From: Scolanthus callimorphus
Taxonomy: Eukaryota; Cnidaria; Anthozoa; Actiniaria; Edwardsiidae
DNA: 64,000 nt
Reading direction: 5' to 3'
Assembly (NCBI GenBank): GCA_033964015.1
Contig: CM066923.1
Coordinates: 496,001 to 560,000, forward strand
Program-made: the position numbers and the translations under genes
Part shown: positions 44,306-56,760 of the stretch, piece by piece
Numbering within the stretch: position 1 is the first letter of the stretch
Layout of the letters: each line of letters begins with the position of its first letter
The notes under the pieces: generated by a model
The model's database searches: none
What the model was told of the DNA's origin: nothing
Seen by the model: the letters and a program-made list of their open reading frames with translations, nothing else

Positions 44306-45932
44306 TGACAAACTTATCTGACCACAAGTCAAGTACAGTAAGCAATGAGAATTTGCCTTCACAATCTCTGTCAAACATCTCCTTGTCACTGGGAACATTA
44401 AACATTCTTGTATAGGTCTTACCATAGATAGGGTGAAGATAACTTGCTTCCATGCAGAGATTCTGGAGCAAAAAGGAGTAAGACAGGCAATAAGCAGTGG
44501 TGCAGCTTGGCATTTGGATTTTTTCTGATTCCTATCCCTTGGATGAAGATTGGATTCTCTAACTTTCCTTTGGAATTGCTGAATAGACATTTTATACTTT
44601 TATTTGTTCTAAGGATCCATTGTCATGTGGAGAACATTTTTAGGCTGGCATCAAATGATCATTATGTAATTGATTTTTCATAAGCCCATGGAATGATCAA
44701 GTTAGTGTACTTGTTAAAATGTAATATACATCACCTACAAAGAGGCAAAAGAGGAATTCTAACACAATAAATTGTCATACACTAAAGTGTGTTCTACTGG
44801 CTTATGAAAACCACTATCTGTATTACGATATGTCATACAAACCTGGATGAAGCTGGATGAGTGTAGAACTTTATTTAAAGCCAGACTTGATAAAACTCTA
44901 TTTTATACATGCAAAAAAAGCAGCATCGACTTTTGAGATAATTTATTTACAACTTCACAGTTTATGTTTGTAATCTGTTGTATTTTTAGAATAAACAAAG
45001 TATAGATCATTGCATTTGTGCTGTTTTTGCCCAATCAACAAAGGCTCCATTCTTGACTCTCTGGAGAAAAATCATATTTTTTGCCACCATGTATGTCCGT
45101 CATTTAATTCTAGGGCATTCGGATCCATTGATACTTTCAGGGCAATCTTGTCCCCCAAGCCTTTGGTCATCTTACCAGTGGTGGGCAACAAGCCAAAGGC
45201 ATTATCACCTACCAGATACTTCGTATATGGTACTTTCTAATGCACTTTGTATACCCTCATTGTATATTTAACAAATGTCCTCTGATTTTCCGTGACATGT
45301 CCTCTTATATACCAAAGAATGACGTAATAAAGTGGTCAAAATATTGTGGTCAAAAAACATCTTAAAATCAAAGATGTATACTTGATTTCTCTACATTCCC
45401 TAAATCAGCCGATGGAAATGGATGCTTTCTTTTGTTGCTTGACTGACAAAATGGCGGCTGACACAGGCTTTATAGGAAGGAAAACTTGCGTTTGGGGCTC
45501 GGACTTTTTAAAAATATGTTGACAATTCGAGTTTTTGTTGTTAAGAAATGTGACATGATTGTAATTGAATAGTTTTACCATACCGATCTTATGAACAAGT
45601 CATTATCTTGATAAGCACACTTTCAAACACAGTTGACCACACCTCCTACTTTTTAGCGCAGAATTAAGCATTGACCCATGCCTTTATGTACCTGAGCTTG
45701 CCGCCCGCTTTCCGAAAGCCCCAAACACGTTTCGGGCCCGAGATCTTTTCGGGTGATTTCTCGGGCCCGAGAAGTTTGTCGGGCTTTTGAGAAACGGGCG
45801 GGTCCCCGTGAACGAATCTTTTGATTCGGTAATTTGCTTTGTCCAAACGCTACTCTCGTAATTCTTGTAGGCCGCATACACGAAAATAAATTTAAAAACT
45901 GTCCCATGCAACAGAGCCATGTTGCCTCTGTT
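44306..45932. other. Intergenic, NCBP2 3' flank
   Basis: AATAAA near 44766 and 44991 are candidate NCBP2 poly(A) signals. A CGGGCCCGAGA-rich partial inverted repeat lies at about 45700-45800 (TTTCGGGCCCGAGA and TCTCGGGCCCGAGAA). No other exon is supported. Confidence 0.4.
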
Positions 45933-46913
45933 TTAACTTGATTTTGGAGTAGCAGTGGGCATCCCAACATCATGTTGTGTTTGTCGTTTGAACTTCGCCT
46001 TGAATGCTTGCTTGAAGGAAGGGTTGAGCAGGCCATAGATAACCGGATGCAAGCAAGTTGACATAAAGACCATATACGATGCCAACGCTGCCGACCATCG
46101 CGGAGATTCTACACCTACAATAGTCAACACAGCCTGCGTCCCTGCGGGTAACCACGACACTACAAACACACATATGATGGCGAATGCTACGTACATGGTT
46201 TGTTCTCGGCATCGTGTGCGCTTTGGCAGGCTGCGCGGTTCTTGCGCGTGCACACCTGAATCCGGTTCCTGCGCACGCGCGCGTAGATTTTAAAATAACA
46301 GAAAACGATTACGTACGGAGACGGCTGTAGAACTGCCATGAATGCAAAAAATGGTATATGACTCCTAGACCACTGGAAAGTACACAAGGATGCGAACGGG
46401 TAATAGTGAAATGCTCCCCAGCCGTAGAACGGAGTGGAACAAGTGATCAACGAGACGATCCACGTGGACGCGACCATAGCGAATAAGAACCTGTTGTTGC
46501 CGAATATTTTTGAATAATGTTCGCATTTGACAACCCTGATATATCGATTAACGGCAATCATTAGCAGGGTATAGAGTGCCGCATTGGATAACACAAAGAA
46601 TGTGTAGGCGGACAAGTCACATACTATTTGACTAAGCACCCATTCGCCATTGTACAGGGCGAAAGCCCACAATGGCATCCCAATGGCTGCTAGACAGACA
46701 TCAATGACGGCAAGATTCTGGATAAACAGGTTTGTCACGTTTCGCAAGTTTTTGTTTGTCAGGATTATCCACAGCACGACAATGTTGCCAACAATAGAGA
46801 CGAAGCACATCAAGACGGCGAGGGTCACCTCCAAACCAATTTGCGCCCCACTCCTCCCTAGAGTGTCAGACTTGCCTTCACAGCTTGTATTATTAGAGGT
46901 CGGCATCTCTACC
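45933..46913 (-). pseudogene. Melatonin-receptor-like GPCR with one frameshift
   Basis: ATG at 46906, just inside an acceptor (CTACAG, exon from 46913), so a 5' untranslated exon is expected; a donor-bearing candidate lies near 49422. The frame encodes an NNTS glycosylated N-terminus, TM1 with GN (40-41), TM2 with Asp69, the TM3 Cys96, NRY (120-122) in place of DRY, TM4 Trp149, and loop-2 Cys175. In loop 3 (about 46190-46215) a one-base shift is needed to reach TM6 (FVVSWLP) and TM7 (HPVIYGLLNPSFKQAF), ending at 45933. NRY and the xxVIYGLLN block resemble melatonin receptors (NAVIYGLLN). All helices are otherwise intact, so this may be a live gene with a one-base assembly error. As written the first frame stops at 46187. 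Confidence 0.82.
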
Positions 46914-47050
46914 CTGTAGTGTGCAAATAGAAAGCATTCATAAGTAAGTCCTTTCCGACAAGAAAACTATGGGAAACCTATTAGAAAGTACACAGCTGAT
47001 ATGATGTCAACGATCCCCCTTGTTAAATGTGCGTATAGTAACTTATAGTT

Positions 47051-48099
47051 AAGTTTTGTTTGTCAGGATTATCCACAGCATCCACAGTATCTGAATCCTA
47101 TTATTGTAAACTGGTATTTAAGTTTTCTTGAGAAACGCCAGCAGCGGGTTATTTATAATGGTTTTGAAGGGCAGTGGCGTGAGGTAAACAGGGGTACAAC
47201 ACAAGGCAGCGTCAGTGGGCCTTATCTTTTTAACGTTTTTATTAATGATATTGAATTAAGCCTAGCAGACCGTCCAGCCTTGTTTAAATATGCCGACGAT
47301 TCTACCATTGTTGTTCCCTTATGGGGAAATGGTCAGTGCCGTACTGACTTAGTAGACCAGTTCCTTAGCTGGTCTAGTCGCAATCGGATGGCATGTAATT
47401 CGATAAAATGCAAGGAAATTATTTTTCGCAAGAAAGGCTTCAATCAAGACATAGCGCCAATTAATAATATACCACAATGCAAAGAATTGCCAATTTTAGG
47501 TGTTACATTCCAACAGAATTGTAAGTTCAGTACGCACGTGCGCGCCAAGGTTATAAAGGCTAATAAGTCATTGTTTGTGATAGGATCATTGCGCAAAGAG
47601 GGAATGAGCCAAGTGGAAATAGATCACTTGTTTAATTCTATAGTTCTGCCTAATTTATGTATGCTTTGCCGGTATATGGAGCCTCCGATACAGATCTAAC
47701 CGTTATACAGAATTTCTTGGATCGAAGTTTTAAGAGGAGGTATACGTCCAAGCATATAAAGATAAGAGATCTTTTAGAAAAGGCTGATAAGAAACTTTAC
47801 GCAAGAAGATCGAATGACCAGAATGTCCCCTGTTTTCAATTTTACCTAAGACAAAAGACACCAAATATCAATTAAGAAAAAAATCAACTATACGCCCTAA
47901 GATTCAAACTGACAGATTCAAGAATGCTTTTAGTAATAGGATTATTTTTAAATATGGTATATAGGAATAGTTTTTAAATTTTGTATATTTTAATCGTGTA
48001 TATAGTGTAATTTAGATAGATATTTATTTCAATTTTGTAACTTAGGATATGTATTGTTTATCTTAAGAAATAAAGATTATTATTATTATTATTATTAGT
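47051..48099 (+). mobile_element. 5'-truncated LINE with reverse transcriptase
   Basis: The coding part covers the reverse-transcriptase palm: [20 protein letters not shown], then the catalytic [10 protein letters not shown] at about 47283, and [16 protein letters not shown] frameshift near 47660 moves the rest ([20 protein letters not shown]) into another frame, ending at 47875. A 3' trailer runs to AATAAAG and an (ATT)n tail at 48078-48099, as in CR1/L2-type elements. It lacks the endonuclease and is inactive. Its 5' edge shows a 29-base copy of the neighbouring GPCR. Confidence 0.9.
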
Positions 48100-48122
48100 G
48101 AGCATAAGAGCAGACGGTCTCC

Positions 48123-48512
48123 CCGGGGGGGGGACTCCCCATATTTTCAGACGAGGGTGCTCGTCCTATCCCTTAGGGTATAAAATTGACAGACGTGCTA
48201 TCTCTTAGGGGTGTTTATAATCAGCCCTATCCCTTAGGGGAGTCTCAGACCAATCCTTGCCCAGAAATATATTGGTACTGACACCAGAACCGATATTTAC
48301 AAAGGACCTTAAAAGACCTAAAATTCGCTTTTATTTGTTTTGACCTACCAAATTTGCTATCTTTTAGGGGTAAATTAGACGGTCGCCACGCCAAATTTGC
48401 CTTCTTTTAGGGGTAAATTTGCTGTTGGCCACGCCCATTTTGCTATCCCTTAGGGTCAAAATCAATTTTCCCGACGAGCACCCCGTCTAAAATATTGGGA
48501 GTCCCCCCCAGG
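48123..48512. mobile_element. G/C-tract MITE, 10-bp duplication
   Basis: A 390-bp close relative of 14070-14435 with the same CTATC(C/T)(C/T)TTAGGG interior and inverted GGGTGCTCGTC ends. It is flanked by a perfect 10-bp duplication GACGGTCTCC (48113-48122, 48513-48522). Inserted 23 bp after the LINE tail. Confidence 0.92.
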
Positions 48513-48837
48513 GACGGTCTCCTTTCTAAACTGCTGGCGAAAACACGACCTGTTCCTTCCCCCATGTGTCAGGAGAAACTAGATCGGAAAATTCGCCAGC
48601 AATGAAGAAGAGATGATTTTCCCAGCCAGTGCGAGTAAAAATTCACTAACAAGACGCCTAAAACAGCTAAACAGCCCAAACGTGAAGAAACGCGTAAAAA
48701 GCAGGAAATTTTTTTAAGAGAATACCTGAACTTCTTGTCAGGAAGGGTGGAATGCAAAATAAAATTCCCGCCGGCAAAATTTTCCCCTGCAATTTTGCCA
48801 GCCAGTAGTGAAAGTGGGTGAGTAACATGTTTTCTGA

Positions 48838-49200
48838 GAGGTCCGTTGTGTGCCCGTGGATATCTTACTGTACAAGAGTACAAGGAACAGGTTTACTGAA
48901 GAACAGGTCCGTTGTGTGCCCGTGGATATCTTACTGTACAAGGGGATGAGGAACAGGTTTACTGAGGAACAGGTCCGTTGTGTGTCCGTGAACATCTTAC
49001 TGCGCAGGGGATGAGGAACAGGTTTACTGAGGAACAGGTCCGTTGTGTACCCGTGTGATATCTTACTGTACAAGGAGATGAGGAACAGGTTTACTGAGGA
49101 ACAGGTCCGTTGTGTACCCGTATGATATCTTACTGTACAAGGGCGTGGGAAACAGGTCTTCTGAGGAACAGGTCTGTTGTGTGCCCGTGTGATGTGCTAA
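48838..49200 (+). repeat. 66-bp minisatellite, six copies
   Basis: Units of 66 bp (one of 65, one of 68) contain GAGGAACAGGTCCGTTGTGT and ATATCTTACTGTACAAGG. Divergence grows toward the right end. Open frames across it are periodic artefacts. Confidence 0.92.
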
Positions 49201-51892
49201 CACACAGGAACATGACTGTCGAATAAAGTCCAAACTGAAAGTCGATGAGAAACCGAATGCAGGTGTTTGTCTATTTGGGTCTCCTCAGTCTGCGAAACCA
49301 TCAATTAGGATAGCGCAGGCTTGTCGTTATTAGAGAAGATAGCTTTTGTGCACCGAGCCCTAATCGCTCTGCGTCACAGGAAATAATAGAATTCAAGAAA
49401 GAAAATGGTAGGGGAACTTACCCGCAGGATAGATTTTGAAAGCTAAACGAGTAGATGGTTCCGATCGCGTTCATAAAAGAAAGCTAATTGACGAGTGAAG
49501 TGAAAATATTGAAAGTTAACTAAAGCGAATTGCTAAAATTGGGTCCGCATTTTCTGTATAATCAATTGGCGTAGATTGCGTCCCACCGCCACGACAGAGA
49601 AGAAAAGCTGAATAACATGTATTTTGTTGTCCATTATCATCAGTTTCTGTCCTTGTTAAGATGGAACTTGGGTTCAATAGAAACCGGTCTAAGGGATGAG
49701 GGATCAGTCCCTTGTATAAAAAAGGAAGTTTTGCAGTCATTTATAGTTTGTACTAAGGATCTATCTGATAAATGGTTCTTGTAAAAACCGGGGCTCGTAA
49801 AGCTCGGAATCAAACTTTTTATGGGGCCTCGAAAACACGTTTGAAAGTTTGAATGATTTTTGTGGCTCAGAAAGCTCAGCTAAAATTGCGCTCGATTTGA
49901 GCCGAGCTCCGATTTTTACGTGTCAGGAAAAGGCTCGCACTCGGATTATTACTAAACAATGGACTCGGAGGCTCGGCAATGCCATTCTACACCACTTAAA
50001 TTCGTAGGTTACAATATTTTCTATGAAAATGGACACAATTACCTTTTTTCTGCAAGGCGTATCTTGTAGCTTTCGTTTCGTGCTCGATTTGCTCAAACAA
50101 GTATGGACAACAAGCGATCAACACCAGCCAGGTTTTGCAACACGTAGGTTCCGGTTTTGATTAGCGGCTACAATTACAATATATGTTTTCTACCAAAAAT
50201 CAACTATTAAAAGCGAAAAGACCAAATGCACATCATGGCGGAGATGATAAAGTGTGTCAGATTTTAATTGTGTAAATTTGAATTTCGAATGAGAGTAGAA
50301 ATTGTCACTAATGTGACTTCCTTGTGATAAGTATTCCAGCACTTTAGAATCAACAATAAAGGTTTTTCATACAATTAATATATGTTAGTACACTTTTTTC
50401 GGAGACAGAGTTTTCTAACAGATACAGGGCTGTAAATGTATGGGAAAATGCCTCCCAAAAGTCCTATGGGCCCGCAGCCCAATAATACAAGGGGGACTGA
50501 AGTCACATCACAGTGGTCTCTGTGCCCAGGACTAGACAATGTTTATCTCCTCCTAAGTGCTAACATTTTCCCAGACCGGCTCATCGGCGTGAGAGCCCAT
50601 GGGGGCTATTCAGATTTCGTGGTCCTAGTGCCCTTGGGCAAGCTCACTCGCACAAGGGCTTTACGTGACCGAACGTATATTTTTTCCCCTTCCGGCTATA
50701 GAGCTAAATGATGAAATATCATTTGATGAAATATCATACGCTCAAGTCTATGGAAAATCTTTTTAATCATTTGACCTTTTTCTAGGCTACAGTGAATTTC
50801 CTGGCACTTATACGAATGACTCACAATAGTAGCTGAAAACAATTTGGGCTTTGTTCAGCTTTTGCAGCTAAGCGACCGGCGCGCTCTCTATTCATGTCTA
50901 TTTAGTGATAAATATAGCTAATTAAGTTATGCTGTATAGTCTAAAGACCGCTCGAGGTTAAATTATAATTCTCATTTGTGATCGCTCGGCTTGGAATTTT
51001 TAATTTTCATCTGCCAGAAACATTGGCGTCGAAAACTGAAATAATACCTTGGTCTGATTCCCTGTGTTTTAAATCCTCTGCTCGCCATGGTAATAAGTGC
51101 TGATTTTCTCCAAACCTAAAAATCTATATGCAATTTTAATTTGGTGTGATTACTTATTGATTTTTGTTAAACATCTGTTTTTTTTTCATAGTTTCACATC
51201 CTCCAAAACACGAAAAAGAGCAAAACAGAAATAAAATATCAGGTAAATCTTACAAACAAACCCTGTTTGCAAGCAAACAATTAATGAATTATATAAAAAC
51301 AACTGGACAATAAATATTTAAAACTGAAGAGACAACTTGGTTGATTTATCAGCTAAAAAAGTGAAGGGTCGATATGGCTTGCTTAATCAAGTTGATCGTT
51401 TTGTTATTACGTGGTTTCGATAAACTCACGCGATAATATATAGATCTCTCCGTAGGTCTCTTAGAAGAGAAGTTCAATGATAACATATCCGTGTCCATAT
51501 ATTAACATTAAGACAACAAAATAAACGCTTGCCGTGGCTTGCCTGATTACACATCTTTATGGAAACTCGCGTCCTATTCGCCTTTTCTCCGCTGTATTTT
51601 TAGACAGACCCAATAAATTCACAATCTAAGCGAAAAGAAAGAAAAAAATAGACAACAAAATAAAGTTTACCAGATTGCACATCTTTATGGAAACTCACCT
51701 ATTTGCCTTTTTTCCTGTTTTTGTTTTGGAATTTTGAACCGCCAAATATATTAAAGGTTATTAGGTTCTTATTCAAGTGCAATGGGACCGAGTGGTGGAC
51801 GCCGCTCGTCACTTCTTCACATCAAAGAGACCAATAAATTCACAACCTGAGCGAGAAGAAATGCTTAACACGGCTGTGAAAATTCACGCCTT
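49201..51892. other. Gene-poor stretch with one exon candidate
   Basis: At 49422-49475 on the minus strand a short ATG-led frame (MNAIGTIYSF) ends in a consensus donor GTAAGT. It could be an upstream exon of the melatonin-receptor-like gene. Elsewhere I see only AT-rich sequence. The 91-codon frame at 50436 shows no domain. Confidence 0.35.
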
Positions 51893-52024
51893 TTACTGTT
51901 TATCAACATAACCATTCTAATATGCTAATGTGCCAACCGTGAATAGCGCCCTTTGTTCTGTGAACCAATCGATCTCTGGTTGGCACATTAATAACAATGG
52001 ATGACGTCATCGTGAACAGTGCCT
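51893..52024 (+). repeat. Dispersed repeat with TGACGTCA site, copy 2
   Basis: Direct copy of 11353-11488 with about a dozen differences; TGACGTCA is retained near 52002. Confidence 0.75.
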
Positions 52025-52637
52025 ATTGTCTAACTTTTTGTGCATGAAAACATTCGGCACTAAATCGGTACGCTAAATCGCGGAAACGTTAAATGACTTC
52101 AAGGTTTTAATCCCAAGTATTGGCTTTACAAATTGGCATTCTTGCCAAATCAACTGGTCTTGGTAGTGTCAAAACATGGTTATTAAACCAAATTACAAAA
52201 TCTATTGAATCAAAGTTTCTGCATTCAGAAACGTTACAGCTGGACCTGGATGCTTTTTAATATGGAGGCAATGGATGGAGAAATCTAAACATGTACTGAT
52301 CGGATAAAAGGGTGGACTTTGTGGCGAGCCAGACATCTCGCATAACATTTACTTTTTAGACTTTCTGTTTATTGGTTCATAACAAATTACTTTTAGAATT
52401 GCGGAAATTAGAGACAACTTTTTATCCTGAGAGCTCTGCAAATTCTTGTGAAGTTCATTGAAATGTCGGAAATTGGTCGGAAACGTTATTCTGAGAGCTC
52501 TGCAAATTCGTTTGAAATGCAAAGCAGTTTCGTTTTAATCTTGTTCACCTGCATAACACTCAACATGTTCGACAGGTTTAACACGACGTCTAGTTTATTG
52601 ATGTAGCCAAAATACCCCAGGAAACTCTCATCTATAT

Positions 52638-52777
52638 CTTGGTTTGCACGTGACGTCATTGGCGGCCATGTTGGTGTACAGAAACAAAAGAAAGTTCATT
52701 TATTGCTCTTTGTTCTGTACACCAACATGGCCGCCGCGCTTTTGTGATTTTATTCCCAGGAATGAGTGCAAACCAAG
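52638..52777. mobile_element. Foldback element with YY1-like and CRE-like sites
   Basis: 140 bp bounded by inverted CTTGGTTTGCAC; the arms also share GGCGGCCATGTTGGTGTACA. The left arm contains CACGTGACGTCA. No target duplication identified. Confidence 0.75.
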
Positions 52778-52887
52778 AATTGGGTTTCTAAAGCGTTGCT
52801 AAATCACATTACTAAAAGTGAAACACATGCACATACTTTTACTTTTAGTGGGATGGCACTGCAGGGGGACCGGAGGGGAGGGGCTTT

Positions 52888-53010
52888 CAGGGACGGCGGA
52901 ACAGTTTTCAAATTGGGGGGTTCATTAGTAAGATTGTATGGCAAGGGGGGGGGGGGGGGGGGCTGCGTTTAGTGAAAATGTATTGAAAAATTTGGCTGCG
53001 CCGTCCCTGC
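52888..53010. mobile_element. Small MITE with CAGGGACGGCG ends and G18 tract
   Basis: About 123 bp between CAGGGACGGCG and CGCCGTCCCTG, with an 18-G run inside. Another member of the window's G/C-tract elements by design. Confidence 0.6.
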
Positions 53011-53661
53011 TTCCACATATCGTTTTTCGCGTGAAATTTACAGCGGAATTCACTCGTCATGTGATTTTTCTATATAATATACAATATATATATTTTCTGT
53101 GCGGCGGAACGCAGTGACAGCACAGAATAAAGAATGAAGAAATTGAAAATTTTACGTGTGTAAGTGAGATAAAAATAGATTTGGCTGTTCATAACAGGGG
53201 GGCTTCCGTGGTAACATAGTATTGCATTGAAATATAATATTGCCTAAACTAACCTGTATTTTCTAAATCTTTAATTTCCTCTTTTCAATGTTGTATAATA
53301 GCGAAGCGAGCACGTGCTGTGACACGGAAAAGAATGTTCACTACAAGAAAGCTATATTGCGTGAACAGATCCATCATTCTAGAAAGACTACAATTAGAAT
53401 GAAACTGGGAACGATCCTAGTCGCTAAAATAACTGTGAGAGTAAAAGGTTTTTGAAGGATGGTATTAGTTGCATCCTGTGAAGTGGGTGTCCTTTTTCCA
53501 TCACTCAGAGAAAGTAATTAACCCTTTTCGTCCTACATTTTGTACTTTCCATAAATGGAATTTGAGGGTTAATTACAGTAGCTGCATCCTTTCCCAAAAT
53601 CATTCTCGGGATTCGAGAAATATTGTTCTGCAGTCTATAAGTCATTTCACCAGAATTCCAA

Positions 53662-53961
53662 CTATGCTATAACGCATAGAACGTCGTAGCCTCCTGTACA
53701 TCCACTTGCGTGCCAATCGCTCGTTTCACGAGTGACACGTAAAGCGGCTGCGGAGATTAAGAAGGTCGTACTTGCGATAAAATCGTGATTAAGATCTAGA
53801 AACACCTGATAACAAAACCATTTCCCTAGCTTCAACACATACAAAAGATCAGAATAGAACCAAGACATCGACTCTTCGGACACTGCAAGATGCAGGAGAG
53901 CATGAAGGATTACTTCTGTAATTAGTATACGTGACTTACGTGAGCCTTTATTCCAGAACAT
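53662..53961 (-). CDS. Uncharacterised 99-codon open frame
   Basis: A single frame with hydrophobic stretches (LLYVLKLGKWFCYQVFLDL) and a Cys/Gly end. No ATG context, splice signal or family is recognised. It could be a decayed exon or chance. Confidence 0.15.
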   Translation of the reverse strand: MFWNKGSRKSRILITEVILHALLHLAVSEESMSWFYSDLLYVLKLGKWFCYQVFLDLNHDFIASTTFLISAAALRVTRETSDWHASGCTGGYDVLCVIA

Positions 53962-55547
53962 CTATAGGTAATTGCAACTGCTGTTGGTATGGCACTCTCC
54001 GGTATTAATAGTATGTTATACTATTGCGCACCCCCCTAATCCACAAAGAAGCAATTTAGATGATCAGGAGGTACTTCATGCTCTGTTGTGGCAATTTATA
54101 TTTTACTGTTACGGCCCTCCCTAGTAAATGGGGAAACCCGAGTAATAAATTATCTATGCCCTCTTTTACCAATAATGAATATTTTGATCTTGCCTAAGCT
54201 TTTTATTTTATTTGTCGCATCTAAACAAGCAAGACTGCAGAGTACAAACAAAGCTTTCACTTTATATAACTATAACGTTGCTGTCACGGAAAAAAACACG
54301 CGGCAATGTTGTAAACTACTCAAAATGTATAAGTGAATCAAGCAGGAGGCCGGGAAATCCCCGTGTTCTTTGTGGCCGAGTGATGCTAATTTGAAATGTC
54401 CAGGTGGTTACACAGGGGCCTAATGCAAGTGTTGCTAATAAGTTGCAAATAGTCATATTTCATTTTTTTTACAGAAACGTTAGAGAACTAGCTGATACCC
54501 TTGAAAAATTCACGTTTGAAGAGAAAATTGAATTTACTAAGTATCTCACAAAAATGGAAATAAAACGGAGAAGAGGGATATAGAATGGAGAGGGCGGATT
54601 TCCATACGTGAAGAGACCCCAAAATATCACGCTTTTTATTCTCTAAAAGCTTTCTCACTAATTTTAAATAGTGCAACCAATGGAAACAACAAAAATTTGG
54701 ATATCCTATTGATATCAAACATATTTATTGAACATCATAACCCCTACCCTGTATTCTAGCCGTCCCTTCGCTCTCGAGCGTACTACACTTCGCAAATTGA
54801 GAAGCGAAGGAACCGCGGAAATGTGAAACATTTTGAATCAAATTGAGTCGCCAGCGAAGAATCGTTAGAGTAGAACTTACTCGGATGATAAGAGATTACG
54901 AACTATTACTACATACCTGCGGGTTTCAACACCAAAGGAAGATTTGCAATGCAGCAGTCTCTGCAAAGCTAACTAAGCGCTTGCTTGTTTAAACGTGACG
55001 CTAACGTAACGTTAAGGATACAGATGCTCATAACACGTTCTAATACTGGGAAACGTTGAGCCAAGTTAATCTTATCTCTGCGCCAGCTCACTTCTGGTTC
55101 ACGGTAATCTTGTAACATCACAGTGAGGTCCAACCGCAGAGCTCTCATGTGAAGAAAACACTTTCAAGTTGTGCTAAAAGCAATGTCTGTTCATTCAGAG
55201 TGCATGCTGGGCAGCGTTGTGATCTCACATTCATTATCAAAATAATGAATATATATATATGCAAAGAGTTCTTTTCTGAACATTTTCTTTTATTCTTAGG
55301 ATTTGCTATCCCTCCTAAACCAATAAATTGTCCATTCGTAAATGAATTTAAATAACATCTTTGATATAACCCCAAATTTCTATATGTACAATCATATTCA
55401 CAATCTTTCACGTTTTAGCTTGATGACATATTAAATTCGTTTTGAACTTTTTTTCAATATCAGCATTGTAATAAAGACTACACTAGACATTCCTAACAAG
55501 TACAATTACTAAGAATAAAGGAATTTATCAGTCCAGTGATGATGCAT
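53962..55547. other. No gene seen
   Basis: AT-rich, no supported exon or structured repeat. Confidence 0.35.
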
Positions 55548-55877
55548 TGGCCGTTTTTGCACTAGAGACTAACAAATCGTCTCCAGACGAACAAGAATCA
55601 CCTGATGTGAAAACGGGACGAACAAATTTTCAGTCGAACAAATCGCCTAGATTTATCCGTCTGTTTGCCCGCTTATGAAGACGATTTTTCGAAGACGATT
55701 TGTCCATCCAGTCGAACAAGTCGACCAAAGTTAGACATAAATTCACACCAGACGAACACATTTTCCATTTTCCTACCGCGGTGTAGTGGAAGTAGCAAAA
55801 GAAGCGATGGCTTTGATTTCTGGCCATCTTCAGTCCATTTCAGACGATTTGTTCGCCTTCCAGAGTGAAAACAGCCA
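55548..55877. mobile_element. MITE with ACAAATCGTC subterminal repeats
   Basis: About 330 bp with imperfect inverted ends (GGCCGTTTTTGCACT and AGAGTGAAAACAGCC) and several internal GACGATTTGTTCG-type motifs in both orientations. Non-coding. Confidence 0.6.
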
Positions 55878-56463
55878 TTGATCTAACTCCAAGTTCTCCT
55901 AAATAAAGGGAATGGTATTGTCTCAGTTTCCGTTTCTAAAGGGATTTACTGAAGATGGTCTGTAATAAATACTTTGTTTTCAATATTTGAATGATTGAAC
56001 TTGAACGACTTTGAAGGATATACCGAAAATCTAGCCGATATTGCCTATAATTCATTGCAAATTTGCGTTAAATTCGGTGACGGTATTATGTATGAAACTC
56101 GCAAAAATGTAATTTTATAATTCTTTACCAAGATAAATTCGATAATAGATGACCTACATGGTAAGTATAAAATAAATTAGATTTTGTGGTCGAGTATTGA
56201 AACTTCCAATTTCTGAGAGTAATTAAGAAGTCTCTTTCTTATTGAGACTCTATTTTCCGGGCAATGTTTATCTCCTTTGCGAAGTCAGTGAAGACTACTT
56301 AGCTTTTTGACGAAAAAAGGCGCAACGCTCTACCAGCGAGCGAAAGCCACGTGTCATGAGCTATATAGTCTCTATTATAAGCACAGCCAGTGATATGGGT
56401 GTTTATACCATGATGGTTATGTATCTCAAAATCTGACTGGCTCGTATCCATGAGTATATAACA

Positions 56464-56695
56464 TTAGTCAAATCACACTAGTGGTCTATTATCAATGCTG
56501 CGTTCTGATTGGTTGAGCTACTAGTAGGCTATAAGTTATAGCCTACTAGTAGCGAAAAGTGTCGGATTTGAAAGCCAGAAAATGGCAAATGACCAGAACC
56601 AAAACATTTTTTGGCATTAAAAATTGACCTACTAGTGTGATTTGACTAAAACAATTATTCCTCTCGCCCTCATGGCCTCTGAGTCAATAGCCCAT

Positions 56696-56726
<31 letters not shown>

Positions 56727-56760
56727 GAGCCCATTCGGGCACCAGGAATAATTGTTAAAT
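56464..56760 (+). mobile_element. Composite inverted-repeat element, intact copy
   Basis: Part one (56464-56649) is bounded by TTAGTCAAATCACACTAG and complement. Part two is a palindrome bounded by AACAATTATTCCT and AGGAATAATTGTT with a perfect GAGTCAATAGCCCATTCGG stem. Relatives: 16429-17478 and 60261-60502. Confidence 0.8.

Noticed and set aside
47280..47875. Host reverse transcriptase or telomerase gene
   Set aside because: YADD motif, 5' truncation, frameshift and (ATT)n tail identify a decayed LINE.
48738..49073. 111-codon minus-strand frame with repeated segments
   Set aside because: By-product of the 66-bp minisatellite.
48838..49200. CRISPR-like array of regular repeats
   Set aside because: Units are contiguous 66-bp tandem copies without unique spacers, in an animal genome.
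50436..50711. 91-codon plus-strand frame
   Set aside because: No domain, splice signal or repeat in support; probably chance.
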